From Alkalihalobacillus deserti (GTDB taxonomy: Bacteria; Bacillota; Bacilli; Bacillales; Bacillaceae_D), in contig NZ_JAJAFR010000005.1 in NCBI RefSeq assembly GCF_020734105.1, forward strand, positions 301,544 through 365,543: a stretch of 64,000 nucleotides of DNA. The letters run 5' to 3'. Positions 15,866 to 24,484 of this stretch are shown piece after piece. The translations under genes were made by a program, and so were the position numbers. Under the pieces are notes generated by a model, which searched no databases, was not told the origin of the DNA, and saw only the letters and a program-made list of their open reading frames with translations. The number at the start of each line of letters is the position of its first letter. The first letter of the stretch is position 1.

Positions 15866-16375
15866 TTGAAAAAATTTAAAATGAAAACAGTGTTAGCAAG
15901 TGTGGTTATTGCTTCTGTTGCACTAACGGCATGTGGAAATGAAGAGGAAGCTGCTACAGAAGTAGTGGCAGAGGTTGATGCGCAAGAAGAGGCTAAGGCT
16001 GAAGAAGAAGTAGAAGAAGTAGAAGAAGTAGAAGAAGAAGAAGTAGAAGGAGCACAAGCTGACTTTACATATGACTTTAACATCGATGGACGCACGTTAA
16101 CTTTTGATTGGGAGCCAACAAACTTTGAGCTTTCAGTAGATAACTACGGTCTAGAAAATGTTGATGGTGAGGGGCATGCTCATCTTTGGTTCAAACAAGA
16201 AGGTGAAGAAGGACCTGCGACTCGAGTAGGTATCAACGATTACAACTTCACAAAAGAGCTAGACTCAGAGGAATTCCCTGCTGGAACTTATGAAGTGGAA
16301 ATCGAATTAGCAGAAAACAATCATGCTCCAATAGAAGGTACACAAACTACAGTAACAGTTGTAATTGAAGATTAA
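15866..16375 (+). CDS. Putative lipoprotein with acidic linker and beta-sandwich-like C terminus
   Basis: About 169 residues from TTG 15866, which is preceded by ATGGGGGT; an in-frame ATG at 15851 lacks a ribosome binding site. A lipoprotein signal ends in LTAC. A low-complexity Glu/Val linker follows (repeats of VEEVEE). The C-terminal ~100 residues include GHAHLWFKQEGEEGPATR and FPAGTYEVEIELAENNHAPIEG, resembling small extracellular beta-sandwich domains with a conserved HAHLW motif. No enzymatic function can be assigned. The gene ends 8 bp before a REP-like palindrome. Confidence 0.72.
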   Translation: MKKFKMKTVLASVVIASVALTACGNEEEAATEVVAEVDAQEEAKAEEEVEEVEEVEEEEVEGAQADFTYDFNIDGRTLTFDWEPTNFELSVDNYGLENVDGEGHAHLWFKQEGEEGPATRVGINDYNFTKELDSEEFPAGTYEVEIELAENNHAPIEGTQTTVTVVIED

Positions 16376-16383
16376 TTAGCAGG

Positions 16384-16412
16384 GGAAGCATGGGAACGGT
16401 TCCCATGCTTCC
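16384..16412. repeat. REP-like palindrome, near-perfect copy
   Basis: GGAAGCATGGGAAC/GGTTCCCATGCTTCC is an almost perfect inverted repeat directly after the lipoprotein stop codon. It is the cleanest copy of the element at 1359 and 46899, and it could terminate the lipoprotein transcript. Confidence 0.75.
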
Positions 16413-16822
16413 TAAACCAAATAAATATTTTTTGAAAATTGAAATAAAATAGTATATGATAGATCTATTAAAAAGCAAACCTAACGCTTAAAACAATTCT
16501 ACCCCTTAAGTAAACACGAATTTTCTTATGACAACTCTAACAATCTCCTATCACCATTCGAACATCAAAGTGCAACGTTCTGTTACAGACCCCACATTTT
16601 AAAGAACTCATTTTCAAAAGGAAAGCTAATCTGTTTGTAACAACGTCATAAGCATGACCATAGGCAAGGTAATTAAAATCACTGGGTGGCAATACTCTGC
16701 ACCAATACTTGCATTTTTCTACACTTTTTTCTTACAAAATATACCTCGTACCCTTAAAAGTAAACGTATGACGAATATTAGATCCCTTATCTATTGAAAA
16801 TTCAATATTTTTACCCGAATGC
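16413..16822. repeat. Gene-free stretch resembling 1.39-1.7 kb
   Basis: No gene was seen. The first part shares ATAGTATATGAT-GAT-TATTAAAA and later short blocks in order with the sequence after the palindrome at 1359. The remainder shows nothing recognisable. Confidence 0.35.
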
Positions 16823-17070
16823 GATGCAGCCGAGGTTTATGAAAATAGAGGAGATATTGGATTATTATGTTGGAACGGTGGAGGATAGGAGGAAGCTGTA
16901 TTATGAGGGAGTGAGGAGGTAGGCTGACGGAGGAAGGCACTACTTATCCATCATGCTTAAAGAGCTAAATGGAGTGACAGTAAGACAGTTGTCGAGAATA
17001 ACGGGGATATCAAAAGTGTTATTCATTGTGTTCGTTAAGGACGGAACCAGTCTCTTGTCCCGCTCTTAGC
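16823..17070 (+). pseudogene. REP-associated tyrosine transposase (RAYT) C-terminal remnant
   Basis: Plus-strand pieces encode MQPRFMKIEEILDYYVGTVED and RRKLYYEGVRR, then, after a frame change, LKELNGVTVRQLSRITGIS followed by KDGTSLLSRS at the end. The GVTVRQLSRITGIS segment is typical of the C terminus of Y1/IS200-like REP-associated transposases in Firmicutes, whose genomes carry GGGACGGTTCC-type palindromes like those seen here. The N-terminal catalytic HUH and Tyr motifs are absent. The identification rests on this tail only. Confidence 0.6.
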
Positions 17071-17104
17071 ATTTCCTCTCTTTTATTCCAGGTTGACTTA
17101 GATT

Positions 17105-17482
17105 CTATAAAACACGATTATTGAATGGTTTGTATGGTGTTTCCCCCACAATGGTTGCGTTAAGGCACCCCTTTAGATAGTTTAAATTACAGACTATTGC
17201 TTTTAATCCATAGTAATAGGTATCGTTATACTTTTTTTGTTTCCATGCTAATTCACCACTTACAGTACCTAAAGATAAAATGTCTACCTTTAGAGTTAGT
17301 GAAATTCCATCTTTCATAGGGAAGTCAAGGTCTGTCGAAAATGACAACCCCCCGAGCCCAATGTTATGGATCTTTACTTTTCTCTTATTAGAGTCTATCG
17401 CTTGTTCATTAATGGTATGAATGACAAGATAACCTTCTAGTGGTTGCTGGAATAATATTCTCGGATATAATCGATTTTTCAT
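17105..17482 (-). CDS. PilZ-domain protein, 125 aa
   Basis: A small single-domain PilZ protein, likely a cyclic-di-GMP receptor. The signature is visible as NRLYPR near residues 3-8 (an Rx3R-like motif) and, about 40 residues on, HNIGLGGLSFSTD (a [D/N]xSxxG-like motif). ATG 17482 follows GAGGG and is preferred; the open frame continues upstream but through a REP-like shard (ACCTGTCACTCC) that encodes unrelated residues. It stands alone among pseudogenes. The partly degenerate ligand motif (no strict DxS) leaves real c-di-GMP binding uncertain. Confidence 0.68.
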   Translation of the reverse strand: MKNRLYPRILFQQPLEGYLVIHTINEQAIDSNKRKVKIHNIGLGGLSFSTDLDFPMKDGISLTLKVDILSLGTVSGELAWKQKKYNDTYYYGLKAIVCNLNYLKGCLNATIVGETPYKPFNNRVL

Positions 17483-17769
17483 GTTAGCCCTCGCATTTAC
17501 CGTATTTACACTGATTATAGTGCTAATCACCCGAGAAATTTGTCGTAATTTGTAAAGGCTGATGAAATTAATTCTGGTACCTGTCACTCCTCGAACCCAA
17601 TTTCTTTGGATGATAATTGAATATTCGCTCCAGGTTGAAATTGTGTAAGGATCATAATACTTTAGTTGTATTGAATCCTGCAGCAATTGATAATTTTAAA
17701 AATGAATTTATCATTCCCCGACAGAAGACTCCCCTCTTCAAGCGCTGGAAGGGGGAGATGAATGGCGAT

Positions 17770-17977
17770 GGTGTTAGCCAAAACGAAAGCAAGAGTTCCC
17801 TTTGAGCAACTAGCAGAAGTGAGTCCATTAACAGTGAATCAACAAAAAATGATCACTCAAGTTTCATCCAAGCAGCAATGGAGCAATCGTGTCCAAGTTA
17901 AAATGAACCATCTTGCAAGAACCATTTCTGATTTAGAGGGAGAGTCACGGGTGACAGACGAAAGTTTGCGCATCTAG
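17770..17977 (+). pseudogene. comM: comM/yifB C-terminal shard, second copy
   Basis: KTKARVPFEQLAEVSPLTVNQ, then MITQVSSKQQWSNRVQVKMNH and [19 protein letters not shown] are the C-terminal helical region of ComM. The first part is nearly the same as the shard ending at 13.23 kb, proving a second copy. The sequence lacks everything upstream. An ABC-ATPase remnant begins on the opposite strand immediately after. Confidence 0.82.
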
Positions 17978-18130
17978 CGCACTAAATGGTTCATCTAACA
18001 ATGAAAGTTTTGGCTCTGTAGCAAGTGTCCTAGTAGGCGCAACCCGTTGTTTCATCCCCCCAGAAAGAGAGGGAATCGGAAAATCAGCATATTGGGAAAG
18101 CCCCACTAATTCAATGCGCTCGAAGTGGCG
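17955..18130 (-). pseudogene. ABC transporter ATPase shard (SsuB/TauB-type)
   Basis: On the minus strand [21 protein letters not shown], then [20 protein letters not shown] and [13 protein letters not shown] contain the ABC signature (LSGGMKQRV) and Walker B with D-loop ([10 protein letters not shown]). This matches the sulfonate/nitrate/taurine importer ATPases. The Walker A region and the C terminus are missing, so it is a fragment of about 55 residues wedged between two comM shards. Confidence 0.78.
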
Positions 18131-18270
18131 GCAGCTGGAGGCCATAATGTACTGATGAGCGGTCCTCCTGGCTGTGGGAAAAGCTTGCTCATGAGAAGTT
18201 GGGATCGCCTCAGACTGCCCCTTATCGACACCCTCATCATTCCGCTTCTTCTGTTGCGATTATTGGCGGG
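18122..18270 (+). pseudogene. comM: comM/yifB ATPase-domain shard
   Basis: [21 protein letters not shown] carries the Walker A motif in the exact ComM context. After an internal deletion and frame change, the same strand encodes [17 protein letters not shown], which is the downstream ComM segment (RPFRxPHHSAS...IGGG). It then runs into a GGGGGTCAGGCACC REP-like shard at 18259-18273. Confidence 0.8.
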
Positions 18271-18698
18271 GGTCAGGCACCTTTTTATACTTGCTCGTTG
18301 GTTTGATCACGCTTCTTTGAACATGCGATAATCCTGCTTCTGGAAAAATCGCGTGAGTAAAGTGGGATGGAACAAGAAGGAATTATCGTCCATATGGTTC
18401 CATATGCAATAAGTGAATACAAGGACCGTGCTGTTTGTGGTATTCTCTAAAGAAGATTATCGTAAAAATAATGTCAGTACCTAAACCTGTATCCTTAACT
18501 TTGAGTGACTTAAATACCATAATCTTATATATATTGCTCAGGCTGAAAGATGGATGGGTAGTTTTGAAAGAGAGGTTATAGAATGGCCATAAAAGAAATG
18601 GCTGATAGGTTGTTATTTCAACGTTCAAAACTTGGATTAAATGACCAGTCTTTCATTATTGGAATTGACTGAATAGTTAGTAACGGGGGTGAGGATTG
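18271..18698. other. Stretch without an identifiable gene
   Basis: Short frames exist on both strands but none shows a recognisable motif or a convincing start. A 29-codon frame near 18583 (MAIKEMADRLLFQRSKLGLN...) has no good ribosome binding site and is left unassigned. Confidence 0.3.
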
Positions 18699-18983
18699 AT
18701 GAGTCAACATGACTTTCACGATCAAGCCCCCCAGGAATATAAGCCGTCTACATTCGGTTACAACAGATACGTTGAAACATATGGGACAAAGTGTCCCTCC
18801 TGATGAAGTGAAGCCTGGAGATCTAGTATTCTTTGATACGTACAAAATTGACGGTCGTGTTGGGATTACGTCGGTGATGGTCAGTTTTTAGGAGCGCAAT
18901 CTAGTACAGGAGTAGCTTTTGTAGATATGACTTCCGGATATTGGGCGAAGGTTTTTAATGGTCGTGTTAAGAGGATTGGATAA
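18699..18983 (+). pseudogene. NlpC/P60 cell-wall hydrolase C-terminal remnant (CwlT-like)
   Basis: MGQSVPPDEVKPGDLVFFDTY and KIDGRVG, then in another frame GDGQFLGAQSSTGVAFVDMTS and YWAKVFNGRVKRIG, form the C-terminal half of an NlpC/P60 peptidase of the type found in conjugative elements (CwlT/Orf14). A frameshift near 18870 removes the catalytic His context (expected HVGIYVGDG). A short ATG frame at 18699 with a strong GGGGGTGAGG site overlaps in another register and is not recognised. The catalytic Cys region is absent, so this is a fragment. Confidence 0.7.
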
Positions 18984-19079
18984 AAATTTTCTTCTGTATT
19001 CAGTAAGCGAAGAGTACAAGCTCAATCGTACTAACCTCTTGAAGATATAAATTCACTTCCCATAATTGTTTGGAAGTGG

Positions 19080-19800
19080 TGATGATACAGCTTTCAAGGA
19101 AACTTACATTTTTTCTCGCGCTGTGGACGCAAACTATCGAGTTCCTTGCACAGTTGATAGACCTTCTTTTTATTGAGCGAATAATCTTGGTTCATTTTCG
19201 ATAGCCGGCTTCATATCCATCACCAGCTATTTCTTCAAGTAACCAATAATGAGTTCGTCTGGGACCTTTTGATCGGCCTCTGTGATGTGTATCCTGGTGG
19301 TGGACGTCCCTCACTTCCTTCTTTCTCTTCTACTTAATAATTTTTTTTGATCGTAGTAGGTAGAACGAGAAATGCCAATGATTCTTAGCACCGTTTGTAT
19401 CGCGTAGCCTTTGGAGATCCACTTGTCAGCTACTTCAAATTTTTCAGCAAGTGAGGGTTTTTCTTTTTTATAAGGCCTTGTAGAACAGCCCTTTTTTCAA
19501 GATTCTTCTCACCTAATAGCTTTTTAATTGATCATTATCTTGAGATAATTTTTTAACTTCTAAGAGTTCTATATTGGTTGCTTGCGTGTCTCCATACTTG
19601 CCATCATTGTATTCTCTAATCCAACGACTAACTATGTTTGGATTTAATTTGTAGTGACGAGCAACAATCGATTTTTTCCCTGTTTCAAGTACTTCTCTTA
19701 TACCGTTTAATTTCTTCTTTAGTGTTTTGGTCGTTTCATCATAAAAGCCCCCTTGATCGTAAGAATAAGTTATTTCACTATAACTGAACAGTCTGTTTAG
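19080..19800 (-). mobile_element. Degenerate IS3-family insertion sequence
   Basis: The minus strand encodes an OrfA-like helix-turn-helix (LETGKKSIVARHYKLNPNIV, then SRWIREYNDGKYGD) from about 19750 and, in an overlapping frame, the N-terminal part of an OrfB transposase: ADKWISKGYAIQTVLRIIGIS, RSTYYDQKK, and later DYSLNKKKVYQLCKELD then LRPQREKKCK. Stops and frameshifts interrupt both, and the DDE catalytic core is missing. The outer end near 19785-19805 (ACTGAACAGTCTGTTTAGGGG) may be one terminal repeat. The element is dead. Confidence 0.78.
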
Positions 19801-19925
19801 GGGCTATAGAGAACGATACATCCAGATGTAAGAGTTATATAGAATCTTAGAGAGCTAGTAGCGTTAGTAAGTAGCGATGGCCACATACAGGGCAATCGCT
19901 TCTGAGCGAAAGGAGGATCATTCTT

Positions 19926-21731
19926 GTGAAAAGCATTCAAAGTCGCCTATTGATCATGCTTATTATTTTTATCATCTTGCCGTATTTTTTATCTGTGCTT
20001 TTGATTTATGGGTATACGAAGAAGAATGTGGAGCGGTATGAGCTTGCAAGCAGTCACGATCAAATGCAAGAGGTGTCTGATCATCTCGAACAATACTTTC
20101 ATGACATGATCCATCTTCCGTATATTTTGTATCGAAATGCTGATTTATTTCGAATTTCAGAAAATGATTTTGAAAATTCAACTTATTCAAACCCATTGGT
20201 TATTGAAAAAGCCCTGAAAACTTTTTATTTGATGCGAAGAGAAATTCGTCAAGTTCGGTATTATATTGCTAACGAAGAAAACTCGTTTTCTGTTTATAAT
20301 GCGATGATCAGTACCCGTAAGCATCAACCAGATTTATTGAAGCTAGCTTCGATTCAGGATCTGGTCAACTCTGACCAGAATTTTGTGATTGAGCCGCCGC
20401 ATCAGATTCAGAATTATACCGATGCCGCGATTATTCCCCAGTCGGACAAAACGATGGTTTTGACGATTCATCATAAAATCATAGATGTCCTGTCAAACGA
20501 ACTTCTTGGCATCATCACGATTGATATCGATATGGATGAATATACCCGCATAAGTGACCGTCTCATTCAGGGGGGGGAGGAATCGGCATTTTTAATTGAT
20601 TCGAATGGTTTAATCATATATGCAAGTGATCAAGACTTGATCGGAAAACCTATACCTGCCGATTTACAGTCGCAGATCAATCAGGAGGAAATCTATTCTG
20701 ATGATGGTGATATTATCTTGTCCAGAACGTTGCCTGGGCCGTTGGAACAATGGAAATTAGTTAAGATAACTCCGAGTGAGTTCCTCTTCAATGAGGTGAG
20801 GCAAACCGCCCATACAAATATCATTGTCGGTGTGGGAGTGGTATTTTTGGGTTTATTAATGGTTGTCATTATTTCTTACAAGATTACTCGTCCAATCAAA
20901 CTCCTTAGCAGGAAAGTACGGAAAATTGAGGGCGAGAATATGGATATGGACGTGCTGTTTGATGATCAACGGGAAGATGAAATCGGCCATCTGGAAAAGC
21001 ATATAAAGGGTATGATGGACCGGATTAATCTTCATATTGAACGTGAATATAAACTGGAGATTGAGAATAGGAAAAACCAGTTCAAGGCTCTAAAGTCTCA
21101 GGTTAATCCGCACTTCTTATATAATTCATTACAGTCCATTGGTGCGGTTGCTCTAAGGTCCAATTCTCCGGATGTGTATAAATATGTGACGTCCCTCTCT
21201 AAAATGATGCGATACTCCATTCGTGCAGATCAATGGGTGTCGGTTCAAAGCGAAGTGGATTATATAAAAGCATATTTGGAACTTCAAATGGAGCGTTTTC
21301 GAACCGGTTTAAGCTACTCTATTGATATACACGAGACGATTCTTGATAGGATCGTTCCAAGTATGATCCTACAGCCGCTCGTTGAAAATTTTTTTAAACA
21401 CTGTTATGAAGCGGGGGTTTATGAAGCTCATTTGCGCATTTACGGAGAAATACGAGAAGAACATTTATATCTGGTTGTAGAAAATAATGGACCTAGTTTA
21501 ACGGATGTAGAGCTAAAGACATTAAGGGAGAAAATCTATACATCGGATGATGAAGCCTATTCACACGAGCATATCGGTTTGAAAAATATTCATGATCGAT
21601 TAGTTCTAAATTATGGACCGGGAGCAGGAATTGAACTAGATACGAAGGATGGACAAGGGTTTTCCGTGCGGCTTATGATTCCATTACTTTCAAAGGAGGA
21701 TGAAATACATGAAAGCTCTGTTGGTGGATGA
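19926..21731 (+). CDS. YesM-type sensor histidine kinase
   Basis: A 601-residue membrane sensor kinase. Transmembrane helices lie near residues 8-29 and 295-315 and enclose a large extracellular sensing domain. A HAMP domain follows (TRPIKLLSRKVRKIEGENMD), then the His_kinase domain with the phosphorylated His396 in QVNPHFLYNSLQSIG and a GHKL ATPase (LQPLVENFFKHCYEAGV, then EHIGLKNIHDRL). The start GTG 19926 has AAAGGAGGA upstream. Its stop overlaps the response regulator start by 23 bp. The context of fructansucrases and a sugar-binding protein suggests sensing of sucrose or fructan fragments. Confidence 0.9.
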   Translation: MKSIQSRLLIMLIIFIILPYFLSVLLIYGYTKKNVERYELASSHDQMQEVSDHLEQYFHDMIHLPYILYRNADLFRISENDFENSTYSNPLVIEKALKTFYLMRREIRQVRYYIANEENSFSVYNAMISTRKHQPDLLKLASIQDLVNSDQNFVIEPPHQIQNYTDAAIIPQSDKTMVLTIHHKIIDVLSNELLGIITIDIDMDEYTRISDRLIQGGEESAFLIDSNGLIIYASDQDLIGKPIPADLQSQINQEEIYSDDGDIILSRTLPGPLEQWKLVKITPSEFLFNEVRQTAHTNIIVGVGVVFLGLLMVVIISYKITRPIKLLSRKVRKIEGENMDMDVLFDDQREDEIGHLEKHIKGMMDRINLHIEREYKLEIENRKNQFKALKSQVNPHFLYNSLQSIGAVALRSNSPDVYKYVTSLSKMMRYSIRADQWVSVQSEVDYIKAYLELQMERFRTGLSYSIDIHETILDRIVPSMILQPLVENFFKHCYEAGVYEAHLRIYGEIREEHLYLVVENNGPSLTDVELKTLREKIYTSDDEAYSHEHIGLKNIHDRLVLNYGPGAGIELDTKDGQGFSVRLMIPLLSKEDEIHESSVGG

Positions 21732-22869
21732 TGAATTCAATGTACGGGACGTCATTCGCTCTTTGGGGCAGTGGCAAAAATACGGGATTACGACTGTTTT
21801 GGAAGCCAACAATGGCAAAGAGGCAAAAAGATTGATTGAACGGGAATCCCCGGAAATCATTTTTACAGACGTAAAAATGCCCGAAATGAGCGGTATTGAA
21901 TTAATCGAGTGGTTAGATGCTATATCTTATCCGGGTAAAGTGATTTTGGTCACGGTGTGTGACGACTATTCATACATGCGTAAAGCGATTCAGTACAGTA
22001 GCTTCGATTATTTGTTGAAACCGATTGAAGCTGAAGCGCTAAATAAAGCATTGTTCGGAGCTGTTAATGCTTGGGCTAATGAAGAGGAGGAACGCCATAA
22101 CAAAGAGTCGGGCTTCTATGAAGATGTCAAAAGTTTGCGTATGAACCGGGTGGTGACGGCAGCTTGTAACCGCGAGCCTTTTGACGCTGGACAAATTGCC
22201 TCATGTCTTCCGCAAGCTGATGTATACGATCTTGCTTTAATTTCCTTTTACCAAATGCACGATTCCGATTCTTATATTCAGTTGTTGGCTAATGAGCTAT
22301 GTGATCGGGAGTGGGGGAATGCATTTGCGTTTCTGAACGACTATAATCTCTGTGTGGTTATTAATGTACATGGCAAGTCGGTAGCGGTAGAAGAATGGAT
22401 TAGTCATCACTTTGATGTCCCCATTCGTCTTGTTAGCGTTCCATTGAACTCATTGGAAGAACTACCTACGTCTTTTCAAGCTGCGCAAAAAGAAATGGCT
22501 GATCAACATTTCAGATCCATACACCGATTGACCAATGTGGATGATGCGATGCGCATGCATGACATGGTTGCTTATGTTGAGAAGTATTATACAGAAGAGT
22601 TGAGTTTGGAAAAACTGTCCAACCGGTTTTTCCTGAGTCGCGAACATATCTCAAGAAGATTCAAACAAGAAAAAGGAGTGACCCTGTCAGAATACGTCAC
22701 TCAACTAAGAATTGAACAAGCGAAACAGTGGTTAATTCAAACGGACGAGAAGGTGTACTCGATATCCATAAAGCTTGGATATCAGGACGGAAACTTCTTT
22801 TCGAAGCTATTCAAAAAAATGGTTGGGATGACACCGATCGAGTACCGGAAACACGGCAAGAAGTGCTAA
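21709..22869 (+). CDS. YesN-type response regulator with AraC-family DNA-binding domain
   Basis: A 386-residue response regulator and transcription factor paired with the kinase just upstream. The receiver domain has acidic residues VDDEFNVRD near the N terminus and the phospho-acceptor Asp54 (FTDVKMPEMSG). The C-terminal ~100 residues form two helix-turn-helix motifs (LSLEKLSNRFFLSREHISRRF and VYSISIKLGYQDGNFFSKLF) with the AraC signature KKMVGMTPIEYRK. ATG 21709 is preferred over 21700 because AAAGGAGG is then at the proper distance. Likely targets are the downstream binding-protein and GH68 genes. Confidence 0.92.
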   Translation: MKALLVDDEFNVRDVIRSLGQWQKYGITTVLEANNGKEAKRLIERESPEIIFTDVKMPEMSGIELIEWLDAISYPGKVILVTVCDDYSYMRKAIQYSSFDYLLKPIEAEALNKALFGAVNAWANEEEERHNKESGFYEDVKSLRMNRVVTAACNREPFDAGQIASCLPQADVYDLALISFYQMHDSDSYIQLLANELCDREWGNAFAFLNDYNLCVVINVHGKSVAVEEWISHHFDVPIRLVSVPLNSLEELPTSFQAAQKEMADQHFRSIHRLTNVDDAMRMHDMVAYVEKYYTEELSLEKLSNRFFLSREHISRRFKQEKGVTLSEYVTQLRIEQAKQWLIQTDEKVYSISIKLGYQDGNFFSKLFKKMVGMTPIEYRKHGKKC

Positions 22870-22954
22870 AGCAGAAAAACTAAAAATAGATCCGTTTTCG
22901 TCTTTTAAAACAAGAAGTATTTATAAATAGTTACATTTACCTGAGGGGGAGACA

Positions 22955-24247
22955 ATGAAAAAAAGGATTATTTTGCAAATGTTTTGGACCGGTATGCTCA
23001 TCCTATCACTCTTCTCGTGTGAGGCTGACAATGGAACAGTGAAATCAGAAACGATAAGTGAAGATCAGAAGACCACGTTGGAAGTGTGGAATCGGAAAGT
23101 CGAAATTTCCACACAGTTCGAAGAGATGGTTCTGGCTTATGAAAAGGAAAACCAGGGTGTGGATATTATCGTTCGTACCGTAGGCGGAGGGGTCGATGAC
23201 CGCAGCGATCTAATCGCACAGTTAGCTTCTGGAAGAGGTCCTGATATATTTACGAACGGTGGATATGAAGAGGCCAAAATGTGGAGTGACTATTTGGAAG
23301 ATCTTTCTGATCAACCTTGGGTTGAGAATGCGTTTGAAGATGCGCTGGCATCCATGAAAATCGATGACGCAATTTACGGAATGCCGATAAACCTTGAAGG
23401 ATACGGATTCATTTATAATAAAGATTTATTTAAAGAGGCAGGCATTGAAACGTTGCCAAAAACACTTACGGAATTAATAGCAGCAGCAGAAAAATTGGAA
23501 GCAGCGGGCATCATGCCTTTTGCAAACGGATATTATGAAAAGTGGAAATTGGGTCATCTTTTAAATATTGCCTTTGCGCAACAGGAAGATCCGGATGCCT
23601 TTATTAAAGGCCTGAATGACGGAACGCAAGAAATCGAACACAATCAAAAATTCAAAGATCTGGTCAAATTGTTGGATGTAACGATTATATATGGCAACGA
23701 GAATCCGTTGACTACGGATTACAACATGGAAGTGAACCTGTTTGCCACTGGGAAAGCAGCGATGATTCAGCAAGGTAACTGGATTCAACCAATGATCGAT
23801 CAACAAACGCCAAATATGAACATCGGATTTCTGCCAATCGCGATTAATGACGATCCTAAAAACGATGCCTTAGCGGTCGGTGTACCCAATTACTGGGTTG
23901 TGAATAAACAATCGACCCCGGAGAAGAAGAAAGAAGCAAAGAAATTTTTAAACTGGATGGTTTCTTCAGAACTAGGAAAACAATTTATGACGGAACAATT
24001 CAAATTTATTCCGGCGTTTAAACATATTGAGACCAACCATTTAGGACCGCTCGCAGACGATATTATTCGTTACACCATTGAGGAGAAGACGTTGTCCTTC
24101 AACTGGTTTAAATACCCTGGGGGAGCAAGGGATGAGTTCGATCATGAGTTCGGGCTTGCCATGCAAGCTTACGTAGATAAACAGCTTAATCATGATCAAT
24201 TGCTACAAGAGTTGCAGAAGTCGTGGGAGAAGGCTGCGAGGAAGTAA
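22955..24247 (+). CDS. ABC-type sugar solute-binding lipoprotein (no adjacent permease)
   Basis: A 430-residue family-1 extracellular sugar-binding protein. The signal ends in the lipobox LFSC. The mature protein shows the typical start TTLEVWNRKVEISTQFEEMV and conserved blocks GRGPDIFTNGGYEEAK, YGMPINLEGYGFIYNKDLF and the C-terminal KKEAKKFLNWMVSSELGKQF. GAGGGGGAG precedes ATG 22955. It follows the kinase and regulator genes on the same strand after 85 bp with no terminator. No permease genes are adjacent, so it may feed the permeases at 35-37 kb or act as a ligand-presenting partner of the kinase. Confidence 0.88.
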   Translation: MKKRIILQMFWTGMLILSLFSCEADNGTVKSETISEDQKTTLEVWNRKVEISTQFEEMVLAYEKENQGVDIIVRTVGGGVDDRSDLIAQLASGRGPDIFTNGGYEEAKMWSDYLEDLSDQPWVENAFEDALASMKIDDAIYGMPINLEGYGFIYNKDLFKEAGIETLPKTLTELIAAAEKLEAAGIMPFANGYYEKWKLGHLLNIAFAQQEDPDAFIKGLNDGTQEIEHNQKFKDLVKLLDVTIIYGNENPLTTDYNMEVNLFATGKAAMIQQGNWIQPMIDQQTPNMNIGFLPIAINDDPKNDALAVGVPNYWVVNKQSTPEKKKEAKKFLNWMVSSELGKQFMTEQFKFIPAFKHIETNHLGPLADDIIRYTIEEKTLSFNWFKYPGGARDEFDHEFGLAMQAYVDKQLNHDQLLQELQKSWEKAARK

Positions 24248-24334
24248 TTTATCATCCCGCAGAGGTGATCCTCCTTATCAACTCATTTCTTCGACACCGA
24301 TGCGGCTAGGTAAGACCAGCCTAAAGAGAAAAAG

Positions 24335-24384
24335 TAGAAAGAGTACCACTGTCCGCTCTAGCCAGTGCTCTTTCTATTTTTTTT
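24335..24384 (+). terminator. Rho-independent terminator
   Basis: TAGAAAGAGTACCACTG pairs with CAGTGCTCTTTCTA and is followed by eight T residues. It ends the kinase-regulator-binding protein operon. Confidence 0.88.
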
Positions 24385-24417
24385 GTCCAAGTGTAAACGA
24401 AAAAGCAGCCGTAATAC

Positions 24418-24483
24418 CATCCTTCTTATATAACTCGTTACAGTCCATTGATGCGGGTTTCCTTCGATCCAATGCTTCAATGT
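24418..24483 (+). pseudogene. Histidine-kinase H-box shard
   Basis: The frame SFLYNSLQSIDAGFLRSNASM closely matches the kinase at residues 398-418 (FLYNSLQSIGAVALRSNSPD), and the DNA is similar as well (CTTATATAA-TC-TTACAGTCCATTG). This is a 66-bp relic of a second kinase gene or of a local duplication. Confidence 0.65.
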
Positions 24484-24484
24484 G

